Shown here: one piece after another, positions 24,788 through 36,800 of the stretch
How the letters are laid out: the number at the start of each line of letters is the position of its first letter
How positions within the stretch are numbered: position 1 is the stretch's first letter
Source: Ailanthus altissimus
Taxonomy: Eukaryota; Streptophyta; Magnoliopsida; Sapindales; Simaroubaceae
Assembly: GCA_946807835.1 (NCBI GenBank)
Contig: OX327697.1
Span: forward strand, 22,206,001 to 22,270,000
Length of the DNA stretch: 64,000 nt
Direction: 5' to 3'
Program-made: the position numbers and the translations under genes
The notes under the pieces: generated by a model
What the model saw: only the letters and a program-made list of their open reading frames with translations
What the model was told of the DNA's origin: nothing
The model's database searches: none

Positions 24788-25084
24788 TCTTGGCAGATCT
24801 AAAGCACGTGTGGGTGTATGCATGTGCAATTGTGTCTATTGCCTAACGCAGCAGAAGTGTATAAATTTTTTAATAAATACAATAAATAAATATATTAATC
24901 ACCTTAATATATTAATAGGTTAGAGACCTTACCAAAACGTGTAACGTTATACACGTATTTCTCCTAGAGTACTCATGGAAATCAACTCGTGGACAGTTCT
25001 AGTCACCAATATGGTGGGCTTGGTGAGCTAGAACAGCAGCCCCGATATTTAGCCCGAGTTAACTCTTAATCCCTAAAATAGCCA

Positions 25085-25270
25085 GCCTAAAAGATGCCGG
25101 TCTTGAACTCGTAAGGCTTAAGTGGATGAGATCCCGAGTTCGAGCACTAGGGAGGCGCAGTTTACCTAAGGGAGTGTGTGGGTCGTCTGCGCTTGACTGG
25201 TGGGGACCAGTGGCAGATAGGGATCCCGGTGCTGGTTTGACCATAGAGATGGTAGGGTTCACACTTAAAA
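25085..25270 (+). repeat. tRNA-like (SINE-like) segment
   Basis: The sequence includes GGCTTAAGTGGATGAG and a B-box-like GAGTTCGAGCA spaced as in a tRNA gene, but no full cloverleaf is evident. It probably derives from a SINE. Ends are uncertain. Confidence 0.35.
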
Positions 25271-25287
25271 CAAAAAGGCCGACTTTT

Positions 25288-25651
25288 TGTCAAAGTGTGT
25301 AGGACCCATCAACTCCTTGGTCCACCGGCTGGATGACACCTCAGAGCCATCAGCTTCCCAACACACAATTACTCAGGTTACTTGCGCCCTCAATGATTCG
25401 AACCCTCACCTTCATCTCTATGAATGCCTTATAGGCCTTTAGAGGCTCGTCCTTATACCCATGAGGATGGCCAGCCTGATAGGTACAAAGACGAACCTCT
25501 AAAGCCTATAAGGCCTCCATAGAAATGGGGGCAGAGGTTCGAATCCTTGGGGGCACAGGTAACTTGAGTAATTGTATGTTAGAAGCTGGTGGTTCTGAGG
25601 TGTCATCCAGCCGGTGGACCAAGGAGTTGATGGATCCCACACACTCTGACA
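25288..25651. repeat. Foldback repeat with about 175-bp arms
   Basis: 25288-25470 and 25472-25651 are imperfect reverse complements. The outer parts match strongly (TGTCARAGTGTGTRGGA, CAACTCCTTGGTCCACCGGC, TGGATGACACCTCAGA). Each arm carries a B-box-like GGTTCGAATC. The two arms look like two copies of one tRNA-related repeat joined head to head. Confidence 0.8.
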
Positions 25652-25656
25652 AATTG

Positions 25657-28310
25657 TTCTATAAGGATACATGTGTTTCACAATAAAAGGGCTACTCCAT
25701 ATTGATCTTAATTTTTTAGGGAATATGTAAAGTCGAGAATTATAAAGCAAAACCTTCTTATCAGTATCAAATATTTTTGTTTGAATTTTTTGATCATGAA
25801 AAGCTTTGATTTTAGCTTTATGAATTTTTGAATTCTCATATGCATCATTTCTCAAATTTTCAAGTCTATTTATTTGTAATTTACGTATGTATCCAGCAGA
25901 ATCAAGATTTGCAATGAAAGTTTTAATGGCTCAGTAAGCTTTATGCTCAAATTTCACAGGTAAATGACAAGGTTTTTCATAAACTATCCTATAAGAAGAC
26001 ATACCCAATGAAGTTTTAAAAGAAATTGTATAAGCCTTCAGTGCATCATTAAGTCTTAAATATTAATCTTTGCGATTTGGGTTATAGTTTTTTCTAAAAT
26101 TTATTTTATCTCCCTATTTACTAATTTAACTTATCGACTTATCTGAGGACGATAAGTGGTGGCAACTTTATGAGTAATACCATTTTTTTTTATTAATGTT
26201 TCAAATGGCCTATTACAAAAATACTTACCCTCATCACTTATAATGGTTCGAGGGACTCCAAATCGACTTAAGATATTTTCTTTCAAACGTTTTATGACTG
26301 TTTTATGGTCATTATTTCGATATAGAATAGGCTTAATCCATTTTAAGATAAAATCTACTACGACTAAGATATACGTAAATCCAAATGATAGCGAAAATGG
26401 TCCCATGAAATCTATCCCCTAATAATCAAATATTTCAATAACAAGAATAGGGTTCAAAGGCATCATGTTTCATTTTGAATTTAATCTCAACTTTTGAGAA
26501 ATTTCACACGTTATACAAAATGCATGTGTATTTTTAAATAAAGTGGGCCAATAAAATCCACACTGCAAGATTTTTGCAGCTGTTTTCTTTGATGAAAAAT
26601 GTCTCCCACATACTTCAGAATGATAAAATTTCATAACTTTACTTATCTCATTGTCGGGTATGCATCTTCTAAATATTTGGTCACGACAATATTTGAAGAG
26701 ATAAGGATCATCCCAATAAAACTTTCTTACCTCAGTTAAAATTTTCTTTTTATCTTAAGCATTCTATTGAGGTGGCATTTCTCCCGTTACAAGAAAATTA
26801 ACAATATTAGTATACCAAGGCATTGTAACAGTAGAAAATAAAAATTTATCGAGAAAAAAACATTAATAAGTGTTATTTCTGTTGATGAATCTGGTGTAAG
26901 TCTTGATAAGTGATCTGTAATACTCAACTCTCTTATTTTTCTTTGATAGTGATAATAAATTCTTGAAGTAATAAAATCCATCGAATCATTCTTGGTTTTG
27001 CATTATATTTTGACATTAAGTACCTTACAGCAGCATGATTAGTAAACACAACAGTTGAAGAACCAATTAAGTAAGAACGAAATTTGTCTAATGCAAATGT
27101 TACAGCAAGTAGTTCTTTTTCAGGTATTGTGTAATTCATTTATGCTCTGTTTAAAGTTCTACTTGCGTAATAAATTACACAGGATTTACCTTTCATTCTT
27201 TGTCGCAATACAACACTAACAGCGTAGTCACTAGCATCATACATGAGCTCAAAAGGTAAAGACCATTTAGGAGATTGTATGATAAAAGCAGATGTTAAGA
27301 GGTCAATTAATTTTTCAAACGAATTTTGACAATCTTAAGTCCACTCAAATGATACATCTTTTGCTAAGATGTTACAAAAAGGTTTAGATATAGCATTAAA
27401 ATTTTGGATAAACCTCCTATAGAATCTAACATGTCCTAAAAATGATCGGACTTCTCTGACTTTGTTTTGTGGAGGCAAATATGTAATGAGTTTGACTTTT
27501 GCCTTATCTACTTTAATTCCTTTAGAAGATACTATATGTCTTAAAATAATTTTAGAAGTAATCATGTAATGACATTTTTCTCAATTCAACGCAAGACTTT
27601 TATTTTCACATCTTTTTAAGACATTTTTTAAGTTTTCAATACAATTATCAAAAGAATTTCCAAACACAATTAAATTATTCGTGAAAAATTCTATATAATG
27701 CTCAACCATGTCACTAAAGATGCTTAACATACATCCCTAAAATGTTGTTGGGGTATTACAAAGTCCAAATAGCATTTTTTTTAAAAGCAAAGGTCCTGAA
27801 AGAGCATGTGAATATAGTATTTTCTTGGTCCTCTAATGCTATAAGAATTTGATAATAGTCAAAATAACCATCCAGAAAGTAATAGTAAGGATGTATTGCT
27901 ATTCTTTCTACAATTTAATCAATGAATGGTAAAAAAAATTGGTCTTTTCTAATGGCTGAGTTCAACTTCCTATAATCTATGCACATCCTCCAACAAGATA
28001 AGACTCGAGTTGGTATTAACTCACCTTTGTCATTTTCAATGACTGTGATTCTAAAATGTTTTGGTATTACCTGAGTAGGACTTACCCATTTACTATCTGA
28101 GATAGGATAGATGATTCTTACTTTAAGTAATTTGAGAACTTCAGCTCTCACTACCTCTTTCATATGTGGATTTAATCTCTTTTGAGGTTGTTAGAAAATT
28201 TTGACATTATCCTCTAGGTGTATTCTATGTGTGCAAATCAAAGGATTAATGTCGTTTATGAAAGTCCACCCAATTACATTTTTATGCATTTTCAATAATT
28301 CAATCAACTT
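25657..28310 (-). pseudogene. Athila Ty3/gypsy pol remnant (RT, RNase H, integrase)
   Basis: Read on the minus strand from right to left. Reverse transcriptase: NVIGWTFINDINPLICTHRI, MKEVVRAEVLKLLKVRIIYP, CIDYRKLNSAIRKDQF. The catalytic site region reads YIEFFTNNLIVFG near 27690, where active enzymes have an Asp pair (MDD). RNase H: YASRTLNRA, IPEKELLAVTFALDKFRSYL, TNHAAVRYLMSKYNAKPRMI. Integrase: HHCC finger with YHSEVCGRHF and FCITCEIS, core GIDFMGPFSLSFG and TIISDEGKYF, then ENSKIHKAKIKAFHDQKIQ and VLLYNSRLYIFPKKLRSIWS. Order and wording are those of the Athila lineage. Many stops and frameshifts, plus Asn-Asn at the RT active site, show it is dead. The integrase breaks at 25657 because of the insertion and resumes at 24787. 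Confidence 0.93.
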
Positions 28311-28329
28311 CAATTAATAATTCAATCAA

Positions 28330-29078
28330 TGTTTTAACAAAAAATTTACAAAACAAACAAACAGTAGTCGAAGTAATCATTGGTCCCGTAGAATAAGAAA
28401 TTGTGATAATATTGATTAAAAATCATCGGAATATGATTTAGAGAGCAAGTCAAGTGCGTAAGGTGCGCAAAGATTGAAAAGAACATGAAAGGAAGCAAAA
28501 AAACGAAGAAGACAGTGAGCAGGTGTGGGCCCTGTAGCGCCCAAGTCAGAATCTGACCGTCGCGGCGCCAAGTGCCCAACGCTGCGACGCCCAGACGCGA
28601 TAACACCCAGTGCCACGGCGCCTAACGCGGGAAAGTGTTTCCCATTTTATCTCTCCTTATTTGTCTCCCACTTGTTTCAAGACACTCTAATACGACTCCC
28701 ACACGTTTAGAGTAAACTTAAGATATCTTAAAGCCTATATAAAGGCTTTTTATTGGTTTGTAAACACATCTTAGTGATCATTGAAGAAATCTTTGTGATT
28801 TAAACATACTTTGTGATTTTTAGTAAAAGAAAATTCTTAGATTGTAAGAGAGGGTGTTTTTTGTTAGTCTTTCTTGTAAAAGACATACTTTGTGAGTGCC
28901 TTGTAATTCAATAAAAAAAGGGAGTAATCTTGATCCACTGTAAACGTAGACAAATTACCGAACTACATAATTTTCTGTGTGTTCTTCTTCTATTATTTTT
29001 CTTTTTATTTTTTAATTACTTTTTCTACACTTTATTTACTTAAATAATATTATTTATTTGTATGGTTTCGCTTCAACA
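28330..29078 (+). mobile_element. LTR-like segment with promoter and polyadenylation signals
   Basis: The segment begins TGTTTTAAC and ends CTTCAACA. It carries a GC-rich block (28535-28640), a TATA box TATATAAAGG (28736), a leader with TTGTGATTT-type repeats and AATAAAAAAA (28910), the order of a plus-strand LTR. Flanking 5-mers (ATCAA and GAAAT) do not match, so its ends or its insertion history are uncertain. It separates the Athila pol remnant from the NAC pseudogene. Confidence 0.5.
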
Positions 29079-29603
29079 GAAATCATTGAACAAACAAAAG
29101 ACTTCGACATCATGACATGGCAAATTGCAATCAAAGTTTTGCAAAATCAGAGTTAGTAACCGAGTCTACATAAAACGAAATTAAATTTTCTCCAAGATAT
29201 GTACTTAATTAAAATCTGCAGCAGCATGCAAATTAATAGCAGTGCATTGGACAGGTTTCTCGTTCACTATTTAACTCTTTTTGTGATTTGTAAACAGATA
29301 TGTACGGAGAACAAAGGGAGAATCATGTATTTCTTCATTCCAAGAGATCGAAAATACCCTAATGGAACTCGCCCAAACCGAGCAGCAGGGAATGGATTTT
29401 GGAAGGCTACTAGAGTATATACCATTATTGGAGCAACGGGAAATCCGATCAGATATAGAAAGGCACTTGCTTATTATCAAGGAAGACCTAAAAATCCAAC
29501 AAAGACGAATTGGATCATGCATGCATATAGAATAAACCAGAAGAACCCCCCAAGATCAAGGAGAACGGCTTGTGATAAGAGTTTACAGATTGTTTCAAGG
29601 GCA

Positions 29604-29962
29604 AATAGGGCTCTTCATGACATGAAGTTAAATAATATTACAACACACTGATGGTAATGATATAGCTATAGTGTCATTGACCTGATACTATGATAACAAA
29701 AATTCTCTAATATTATAATGTTTGAGATTTATTGATATTATAGTGTTAATGATTTATTAATATTATGATATTAGTGATTTATTAACAATATATATAATGT
29801 CAATAAATTTTTTGTTCGAACAATACTAATCTTATAAAACAGTGCCAATAAAATTATTCACACTAACTTAGTGTCAATGAAAGACATTTTTATAGTAGTG
29901 AATGAAAATAGAGCTCTTCGTGACACGAAGTTAAATAATATTACAATACCCTGATGTAATAT
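29604..29962. repeat. Direct repeat pair in NAC intron around a CACTA-like end
   Basis: About 55 bases at 29604-29660 recur at 29908-29962 (GCTCTTCRTGACAYGAAG, then TTAAATAATATTACAA). Between them the sequence ends, on the minus strand from 29901, with CACTACTATAAAAATGTC, the form of a CACTA transposon terminus. A possible partner (TATAGTGTCATTGAC, near 29668) is weak. A small CACTA-type MITE in a duplicated intron piece is the likely reading. Confidence 0.4.
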
Positions 29963-30285
29963 TATTTGTCTGTGGATTTTTTTAATTAAATTTTCCATAT
30001 TATATGTTCTATATCAATAATTTCAAAGAATTTCGGGAATGACTTAACATAGAACTAGAGAAATATAATACAAATTTAGTGATTTATCGTTATAACGGCT
30101 GTATTGTAGCTTTTTCTTTACGAATGTGATATTATATTCCTTCAGTAACAAATTTTATCGCTTTGGTGCAGTTGGATGAGTGGGTGTTATGCAAGGTCTA
30201 TCGAAAGGACAAAAAATCAGATAAAAACAATCAAAGAGCTGGTTGTAATAATTTTTGTTCATCCACCAGTTCTGTGGCTCCATCA

Positions 30286-30513
30286 CAGACAAACTACAAT
30301 GTGCCTGATGTTGTTGGTTCTGCAAGTTCTGTGTCTCCATTGCAAACAAACTATGATGTGCCTGATGTTGTTTCTTCTACAAGTTCCGTGCCTCGATGGC
30401 AAACAAAGTACAACGTACCTGATGTTTTTCGTTTTACAAGCTCCGTGCCTTCATTGCAAAGATATTGCAATGTGCCTCATGCTGCCGGTTCTTCAAGTTC
30501 TGTGTCTCCATTG
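30286..30513 (+). repeat. 57-bp tandem repeat coding for 19 residues, 4 copies
   Basis: Units start at 30286, 30343, 30400 and 30457. The first reads QTNYNVPDVVGSASSVSPL; the others vary on this. A fifth, partial copy begins at 30514 and a half unit (CSSTSSVAPS) precedes. Repeats lie in the C-terminal region of the NAC pseudogene, right after subdomain E. Confidence 0.93.
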
Positions 30514-30709
30514 CAATGTGCCTAGTAATATCGACTCTAGCAGCAGCTCGATGCCTCCAATGTCAACAAATAATCAGATCAGTAATAAGCCGGATCAATC
30601 ATATTGCTTTGATTTACTATCAACCTTTCCTCCCGAAGAGGAAAATTCTTCTCATCAGCAGATGATAGTGTTTGCTGATAATCCTTTCGATGATATTACA
30701 GATCCTTAA

Positions 30710-31872
30710 TTAGCACCTATCTAAGCCATTTATTTATTTATTATTCATTTAGGGATGCAGGATTAACTCATAAACTTGACATTAATTAAAAAAAATACTC
30801 CTGTTAAATTATTTTGACTATCAAAAACTATCAAATAGGTTAAAAATACTAAAATACTCTTGTTAAATAAAAAAAAGGAACTAAAAGACCTTCAAAATTT
30901 AAAGTGTCATAAAAACTCTTGTTAAATATAACAAAACTGTTTAAATTAATAATCAAAATAAAAAAATTATCTTTTAACTATCAAACACAATCAAATAGGT
31001 TAAAATTATCAAAATACCCATATTAAAAAGAAAAATAATAAACTTGATGGGTCTTAAACCCAAGACCTTTGAGTGAAAATGGACCACCTTAAAAATTGAG
31101 ATATAACACTTTATTAATATTAAGTGTCAATATTTTTTATATATACAATATATTAAAAACATTAAATAAAGAAAAGTAAAAATAGAACTGCTCACGTCGC
31201 GGAAAAAGGCTACCGACCAACGGTTGGCCGCCCGGAGATATTTTGACGATCTATCCATAGGTGAAGACGATGCAAGTCACCGCACCTTCCCCCCTTCCTT
31301 TTTCGTTTGACGGTAGTAGACAATGACCCTCGCCACTATTTTTGGCCATTGTTTGGTCTTTTTTATTAAAAATAATCCCACAATTATATAAATAAAAATA
31401 AATAAAGTTCAGTAATATAAAATTTGATATTTTTTAGTACTCACCGTCACAACCGCGATGGTCGGAATAGTTAATTAAGACTTTATTTATTTTATCTTAA
31501 AATATAAACTAATTAGATTTTGACATGTATTACATATAAAAACAACTACATGATCTAGAGGTATTTTAGTACTTTACTCATTTTTAACTAGTTGACCGTT
31601 AATTCAAACGATTTTTGTCATCTAACAGAGATTTGTATGGTCTTTTTGAAACTTCAATAGTCTTTCAGTTCATTTCGCCAAACATCGAGAGTATACTATC
31701 ATTTACCCTAAAAATTATTATGACTTTTTCATTAATTGTTTTCATTAGTATTTAATATAAGTTTGGTTTTCTAGTTGTTATTTCAAATATTATTTTCTAA
31801 CATTGTCCTCAAATTTATAATAAGTTTGGTGTTTTAATATTTATAATTATAGCAACTTTTAAAAGATATTAT
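30710..31872. other. AT-rich spacer after NAC pseudogene
   Basis: No gene is seen. A motif of about 35 bases (CTATCAAA...CAAATAGGTTAAAA) occurs at about 30817 and 30979, a decayed direct repeat. A GC-richer patch lies at 31190-31360 without a recognisable frame. Confidence 0.5.
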
Positions 31873-33889
31873 TGTTAAGGTCGGTGTTTACGTGTCATCC
31901 CTGAATGTACATATATTTGTGTATTTATACAAGTGTACATTCCCATTAAATCACTAATATCAATTTATATGGTATTATGCATGTAACATTACAGATATTG
32001 TAGATCTGAAGAAGTTCGGATCAGATCTAAAAGGTTTAGATAACGGCTCATAGTCAGCCACTCTGAGACATATAATTGCTAAATATTAGCACAGCTAAGT
32101 GTTAATTGATTATAATACTCAGCAGATCCAAGAGTTGGAGCCTTGTCTGTAATGAGACATAGACCTGGGAATATACTAGTAACTGCATAGTTACAAGAGT
32201 TACAATCAGGTGCTAGAAAATGTAAGTTGCGTAAGTATGTTCTCAAATAATAGTCCCTGATCTATTTCTACCGATGAGGGTCTATCGGTGGATACCTTTA
32301 TATATAAATCAGCATATGTCGTATCTATCGAGTATAGATGGTCGTTCCTGACCGACCATGAGCTTGGAGCTCGTATTGACATATGGGTATCCAGTTAGGA
32401 CTAGATATGGACAGACTCACGAGGGCCTCCGATAGACATTTAATGTAAGCCGTCAACGGAGGGTCCTCTCGAGTTGAGTAGTAAATGTGGTCCTTTAACC
32501 TGAGTGCCACAGTGGGCTTGTAAGTGATCCACCATACTTTGGTTCCACATATGTCACAGACCTTTCATGGTGTAACCGCTGGATGTCGCTGGGTATAGTC
32601 CGATGCTTATGGAGTCCAGTGCGTACAGATATGAGATCTGTCAGCTCCTATATGGAGTTTGATATCCAGCTGCTTCAAGATTGTATCTCAGAAAGTCTTG
32701 TGGCCACAAGCAATCATCCCAGGAAAGAGTTCCGCTAGGGTTGAACAATATGGCTAAAGAGTTTGTGCATATTGTTCATTGAAATACAAATCTGGAGATA
32801 GGACGTGGATGAACACAAGGGGATTTGACGGTGATAATCTATATTCCCGCACATCCAGAATATCATGACGGAATGACTATACGTATGCGTTGTAATCTCA
32901 GCTTGCATAGTTCAACACACTGATTTGTATATCCGTGACGTGTGCATGGGGCATTACTCACGGATTCATGGAATAGTTCCATTTGACGAATCAGACGTAG
33001 GACCTAAGGAGTCTCGCAATATGAAGTGTACTCGTTGTGCACTAGGGCAGCGTACCGGATTAAATTGTTTAATCCAGCAATATTCAGCGATTCCACAGAA
33101 ATGCGTCATGTCTGTATTTAAGTGTTAAATACAATAATTAATTAATAATTATTATTTACTAATTGTATAATGACATGTAGTGTATTGTGGACCCTCAATT
33201 GAGTTTACATAAGTGTGGGATTTGGAGAGACCTACTAGGGGGTAAAGTTGGTAACTATTCATGAGGAGCAAAATGGTCATGACACACTATAATTATTTAA
33301 TTGTTAAATAATCATTTTCTCTCTCTCCTTTTTATATTATATTATATTATATATATATATATAAAAAAAAGCAAAAAAAAAAGAAAGAGAAGCAAGAATT
33401 GGCCATCCGATCGAGAGGGGGAGAGAGGAGAAATAGAGAAGAAAGAAAAGAGAAAGAAGAAAGAAAGAAAGAAGAAGAAAAGAAAAAAAAAGGAAAGAGA
33501 GGAAAATTTCCTTTGTTTCTAATTGGAGTAATTATGAATTGCTCCAAGTTCATTTCTTATCCTTTTAGATAAAATTATGTAAATTCACTCTCGGCCATTT
33601 TGGGAATTAAGAGTTAATCTCAGGCTGAATATGGAGCTACTGTTCTAACTCACCAAATCCACGGAGTTGATGACTAAAACTGCACAAGAGTTAGTTTCCA
33701 TGCGGACTCTGGAAAACATATGTGTATAACGTTATACGTTTGGTGAGTTCTCTAACCTTATTAATATATTAATGTGATTAATATATTTATTTATTGTGTT
33801 TATTGCAAAATTTATATTTTCGCTGCATTAAGCAATAGATACAAATGTACATGCGTGCACCCACATACGTACATCCTACTGCGCCAATA
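31873..33889 (+). mobile_element. Solo LTR, 2.0-2.5-kb family, copy 2
   Basis: This 2017-bp unit starts TGTTAAGG and ends GCGCCAATA with a 5-bp target duplication ATTAT (31868-31872, 33890-33894; AT-only, so weaker by itself). It is homologous in inverted orientation to 9814-12273 and to part of 24788-25651. A TATA-rich run (33335-33365) is followed by a strongly purine-rich tract (33366-33505), fitting a plus-strand promoter and leader. Open frames in the purine tract are low-complexity. Confidence 0.8.
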
Positions 33890-33894
33890 ATTAT

Positions 33895-36800
33895 TATAAA
33901 TACCTATGAGGTAAAGTTTAATTATATAAATACCAACGAGTTTAATACCTAAACATTTAGCAAAATATGCTTGAATGCCTCGCCATTAAGAATCTTCCAT
34001 TAAAATTAATATATTCGAACATAATAAAATTAGTTCATACTTTAAACTCTCAAATCCTATTAAAAAATAATAAATAATAACATAAAAATAAATAAATAAT
34101 ACTAATAATTTTAAGAAAATGGCCGACTTGATCTGGCAGAAGCAGGCCAGGGCCACAACAACCAGCCAAAATAGCTGCATTCAAAGCCGTTGCACATGGC
34201 CTGTGGCTTGAGGCCATAGCTCAACGTGATCAAGTCTTGGCTTGCCTAATTTGGTCTTGGTCGGCCAAGATTTTTTTTTTAGTTTTCTTTTTTTTCTTAT
34301 TTATTTTATTATTTTTGTTATTATTTTTAATTTATTTTATTTTTTAATTTTTTATTATTGTTATTATTTTTTAATTTATTTTTTATTATTGTTATTTTTA
34401 ATTTTATTTTAACTTTTTTATTTTTTTAAGAATTTATTTTTTATTGTTGTTGTTATTATTATTATTATTTATTTCTTTAAGGCTTTTATTAAAATAAAAT
34501 TTTAAAATCTGCATTAAAAATAACAATTGAGTCATTTGATGCATAGTGGCAAAATCTGTTAACTTTAACAAATATTCTTAACGACGTATGCATGCATGTT
34601 TTGCTAAAAATTTGTTAATGTCATTTTCCTAAACTCATGTGTATTTATGTAAATAGGTCTTGAGAGTATTTATAATAATATCTTCATTTCTTAATATATG
34701 GTTATTATCAAGGGATGCTAATAGTTTTTTTTCGGTTGTCATTATGGATAGTTTTATTTGTACTATTTTATTTTTATGTAAATTTTCTATTTTCTTGTTC
34801 AAATGTTTTCTTATTTTTGTATTAATATTATGCAAATCTTGAAGGGTAAAGCTCATTCCTTGACTAGATATAATAAAATTTCCTTGTTTTATTAGAGTTA
34901 TTACATACTTAAATTTAGTACTGTGTGTTTTAAAAAAAAAATTCAATATCTATTGGAATTAGAGTTTTTTTTTTTTTTACTTATTTGCAATTGGTAGATT
35001 TGAATTCATATATATAAAGCACATGTTTTTATTTTAACTTTCACATCTGAGAATAAATATATGAAAACTAACATTTTCGACACAGATGTCGTTCTTAGTA
35101 TAACATTTGGACGAGAAAAAAGGACTTGAGAATAAATTTATATTATAAGAATTTTTTTTTTTAAAAGAAATCATAGAAGTTATTCATATGTTTTCTTAAT
35201 CAGCAGACAGCGATACTCTTTAAACTTAATTTTTATTGAGTGATAAATAATATGTGTTCAGTATTTAGCCTGTAGCTTAAAGGTATGATTAGCACGACTA
35301 CGCCAATAACTAGTAAATGAGAAACATGTTAATGCCACCTCTCCTCACATTTACGATCTTTAGGTTAACTTTTTTATTTATTTTTTCACGCAGTAAGGGT
35401 TAGTTTAGAATTATTTTAACTTTAAAAATAGTCACTGTTAATTATGTTGGAAAAATAATAAATTATTTAAAGAAACAATTAAGTGTTTAGTAAATTATGT
35501 TTTTAAAAGTGACGTGAGATTCAAAAATAGTTCATATGTGTTTGATAAATTTTATTGTTGTAATATCTAGAAATTGATTTGATTGAAATAGATATTAAAT
35601 ATATACATAGTAATAGTAATGACAATAATAATAATTAATTATTAAAAAATAAACGAGATGAGACGTAAAATAAAATTTAATTCAAGTTAAACTTTCATGA
35701 TTTTATTTTTTTAAGTAAAATTGAAATGAAATAATTTGTAGCTAGTTTTAGATTTTTTATTTTTTTGTATAGGAATAAAATTAAAATCATATTTAAAGAT
35801 AACACTGATTTTTAAATCAGATTTTTAAAATTAACCCTCTCCTTACTTTTTAAAATCTTCTATAAGAGAAAATGATTTTACCAAAACTGATTTTAAAATT
35901 ATTTTACAAAACACTTAAATTAATTTTTTACTTTTTAAAATCACTTTTTAACACCTCGTTAACAATCCCATACAAAGAAAATGGTCCCATACAAAGAAAA
36001 ATTGGTTCAGCGAGCTAAGCCCATTCTCCATCAACTGATATGGGCTTGGGCCAGATCGAAAGCTGTCAACGGATGGTCTATAGTTGACGTCATAAATAGG
36101 TCTACAAAATAGATCTCATTTTTTTAAATGCTCTCATGATATATTTTTTTTAAATGCATATTATATGAATTTAAATATAATTTTTATTTATTTTAATTGA
36201 TTGTTGATGTATTAAAAGAATAAACAAAAGGAGGTTGAAATTTGTTTAACATGAGTCACGTTGCAATATCGTTCCAGTGATATTTTTGCATGACTTTAAT
36301 ATATGACATCACGTTTGTAACATAATTATATATTAGTAATTTTTATGCTTTCTTTTTAACTCGTTTTTTTATTGTTAATTATAACTTTTTAAATGTAAGA
36401 TATTTCGAGAAGTAAAACTCATTATATCCCTTACTTAGATGCAATTCTTTTTTTTTTAATTTTGACTATTATTAATAAATTTGTTGCATACAACGGTTAA
36501 GTATAACTTTTCAATTTTTTTTGGGCAACACGTTATAGTATAATTAGAGGTAACAAAATAGATTGACGAGTCGGATTTGTGTTTGGTTAATTGTTGATTT
36601 GTTATTTTTCATTAAATTTGAACACGGCTCATTAATAAATGGGTCAAAATTATGCCACCCAAATATGACCTATTTATTAAATAAATCACTTGACACAACT
36701 CATTTATTAAACAAATCATATTTAAGTTTTGACAAGTGATATGAATCATTAATAACTTGTTATTGTTATTAACCCACAATCCGTTAACAACCCTTCTAAC

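Larger units (their letters stand above)
24788..25651 (-). mobile_element. Insertion in Athila integrase: truncated LTR plus foldback
   Basis: An 864-bp insert is flanked by AATTG at 24783-24787 and 25652-25656. The part at about 24790-25080 is homologous, inverted, to the last 290 bases of the solo LTR at 31873-33889 (shared GTATAACGTTA, TTAATATATTAA and CTGCRTTA-GCAATAGA segments). The rest is a tRNA-like segment (25085-25270) and a foldback (25288-25651). So this is a deleted member of the 2.0-2.5-kb LTR family with other repeats in place of its left half. The nesting order is inferred. Confidence 0.65.
29298..30709 (+). pseudogene. NAC-domain transcription factor pseudogene, exon 1 missing
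   Basis: Exon 2 (29298 to about 29588) starts after TTTGTAAACAG with MYGEQREN. It is shifted one frame relative to MYFFIPRDRKYPNGTRPNRA, AGNGFWKA and KTNWIMHAYRI, which are NAC subdomains C-D. The expected donor after SLQ reads AT instead of GT. Exon 3 (30172-30709) opens LDEWVLCKVYRKDKK (subdomain E) and runs into four 19-residue repeats. The frame then breaks at about 30514; the next frame carries VPSNIDSSSSSMPP to FADNPFDDITDP and stops at 30709. Subdomains A-B (LPPGFRFHPTDEEL) are not found upstream, where LTR-like DNA ends at 29078. NAC proteins are plant DNA-binding regulators. This copy lacks part of the fold and has at least two frame breaks. Confidence 0.88.

Noticed and set aside
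28330..29078. Solo LTR with target duplication
   Set aside because: Promoter signals and TG...CA ends are there, but the flanking 5-mers differ, so kept only as LTR-like.
33301..33553. Lys/Glu/Arg-rich and Phe/Ser-rich frames
   Set aside because: Both are translations of the purine-rich leader of a solo LTR.
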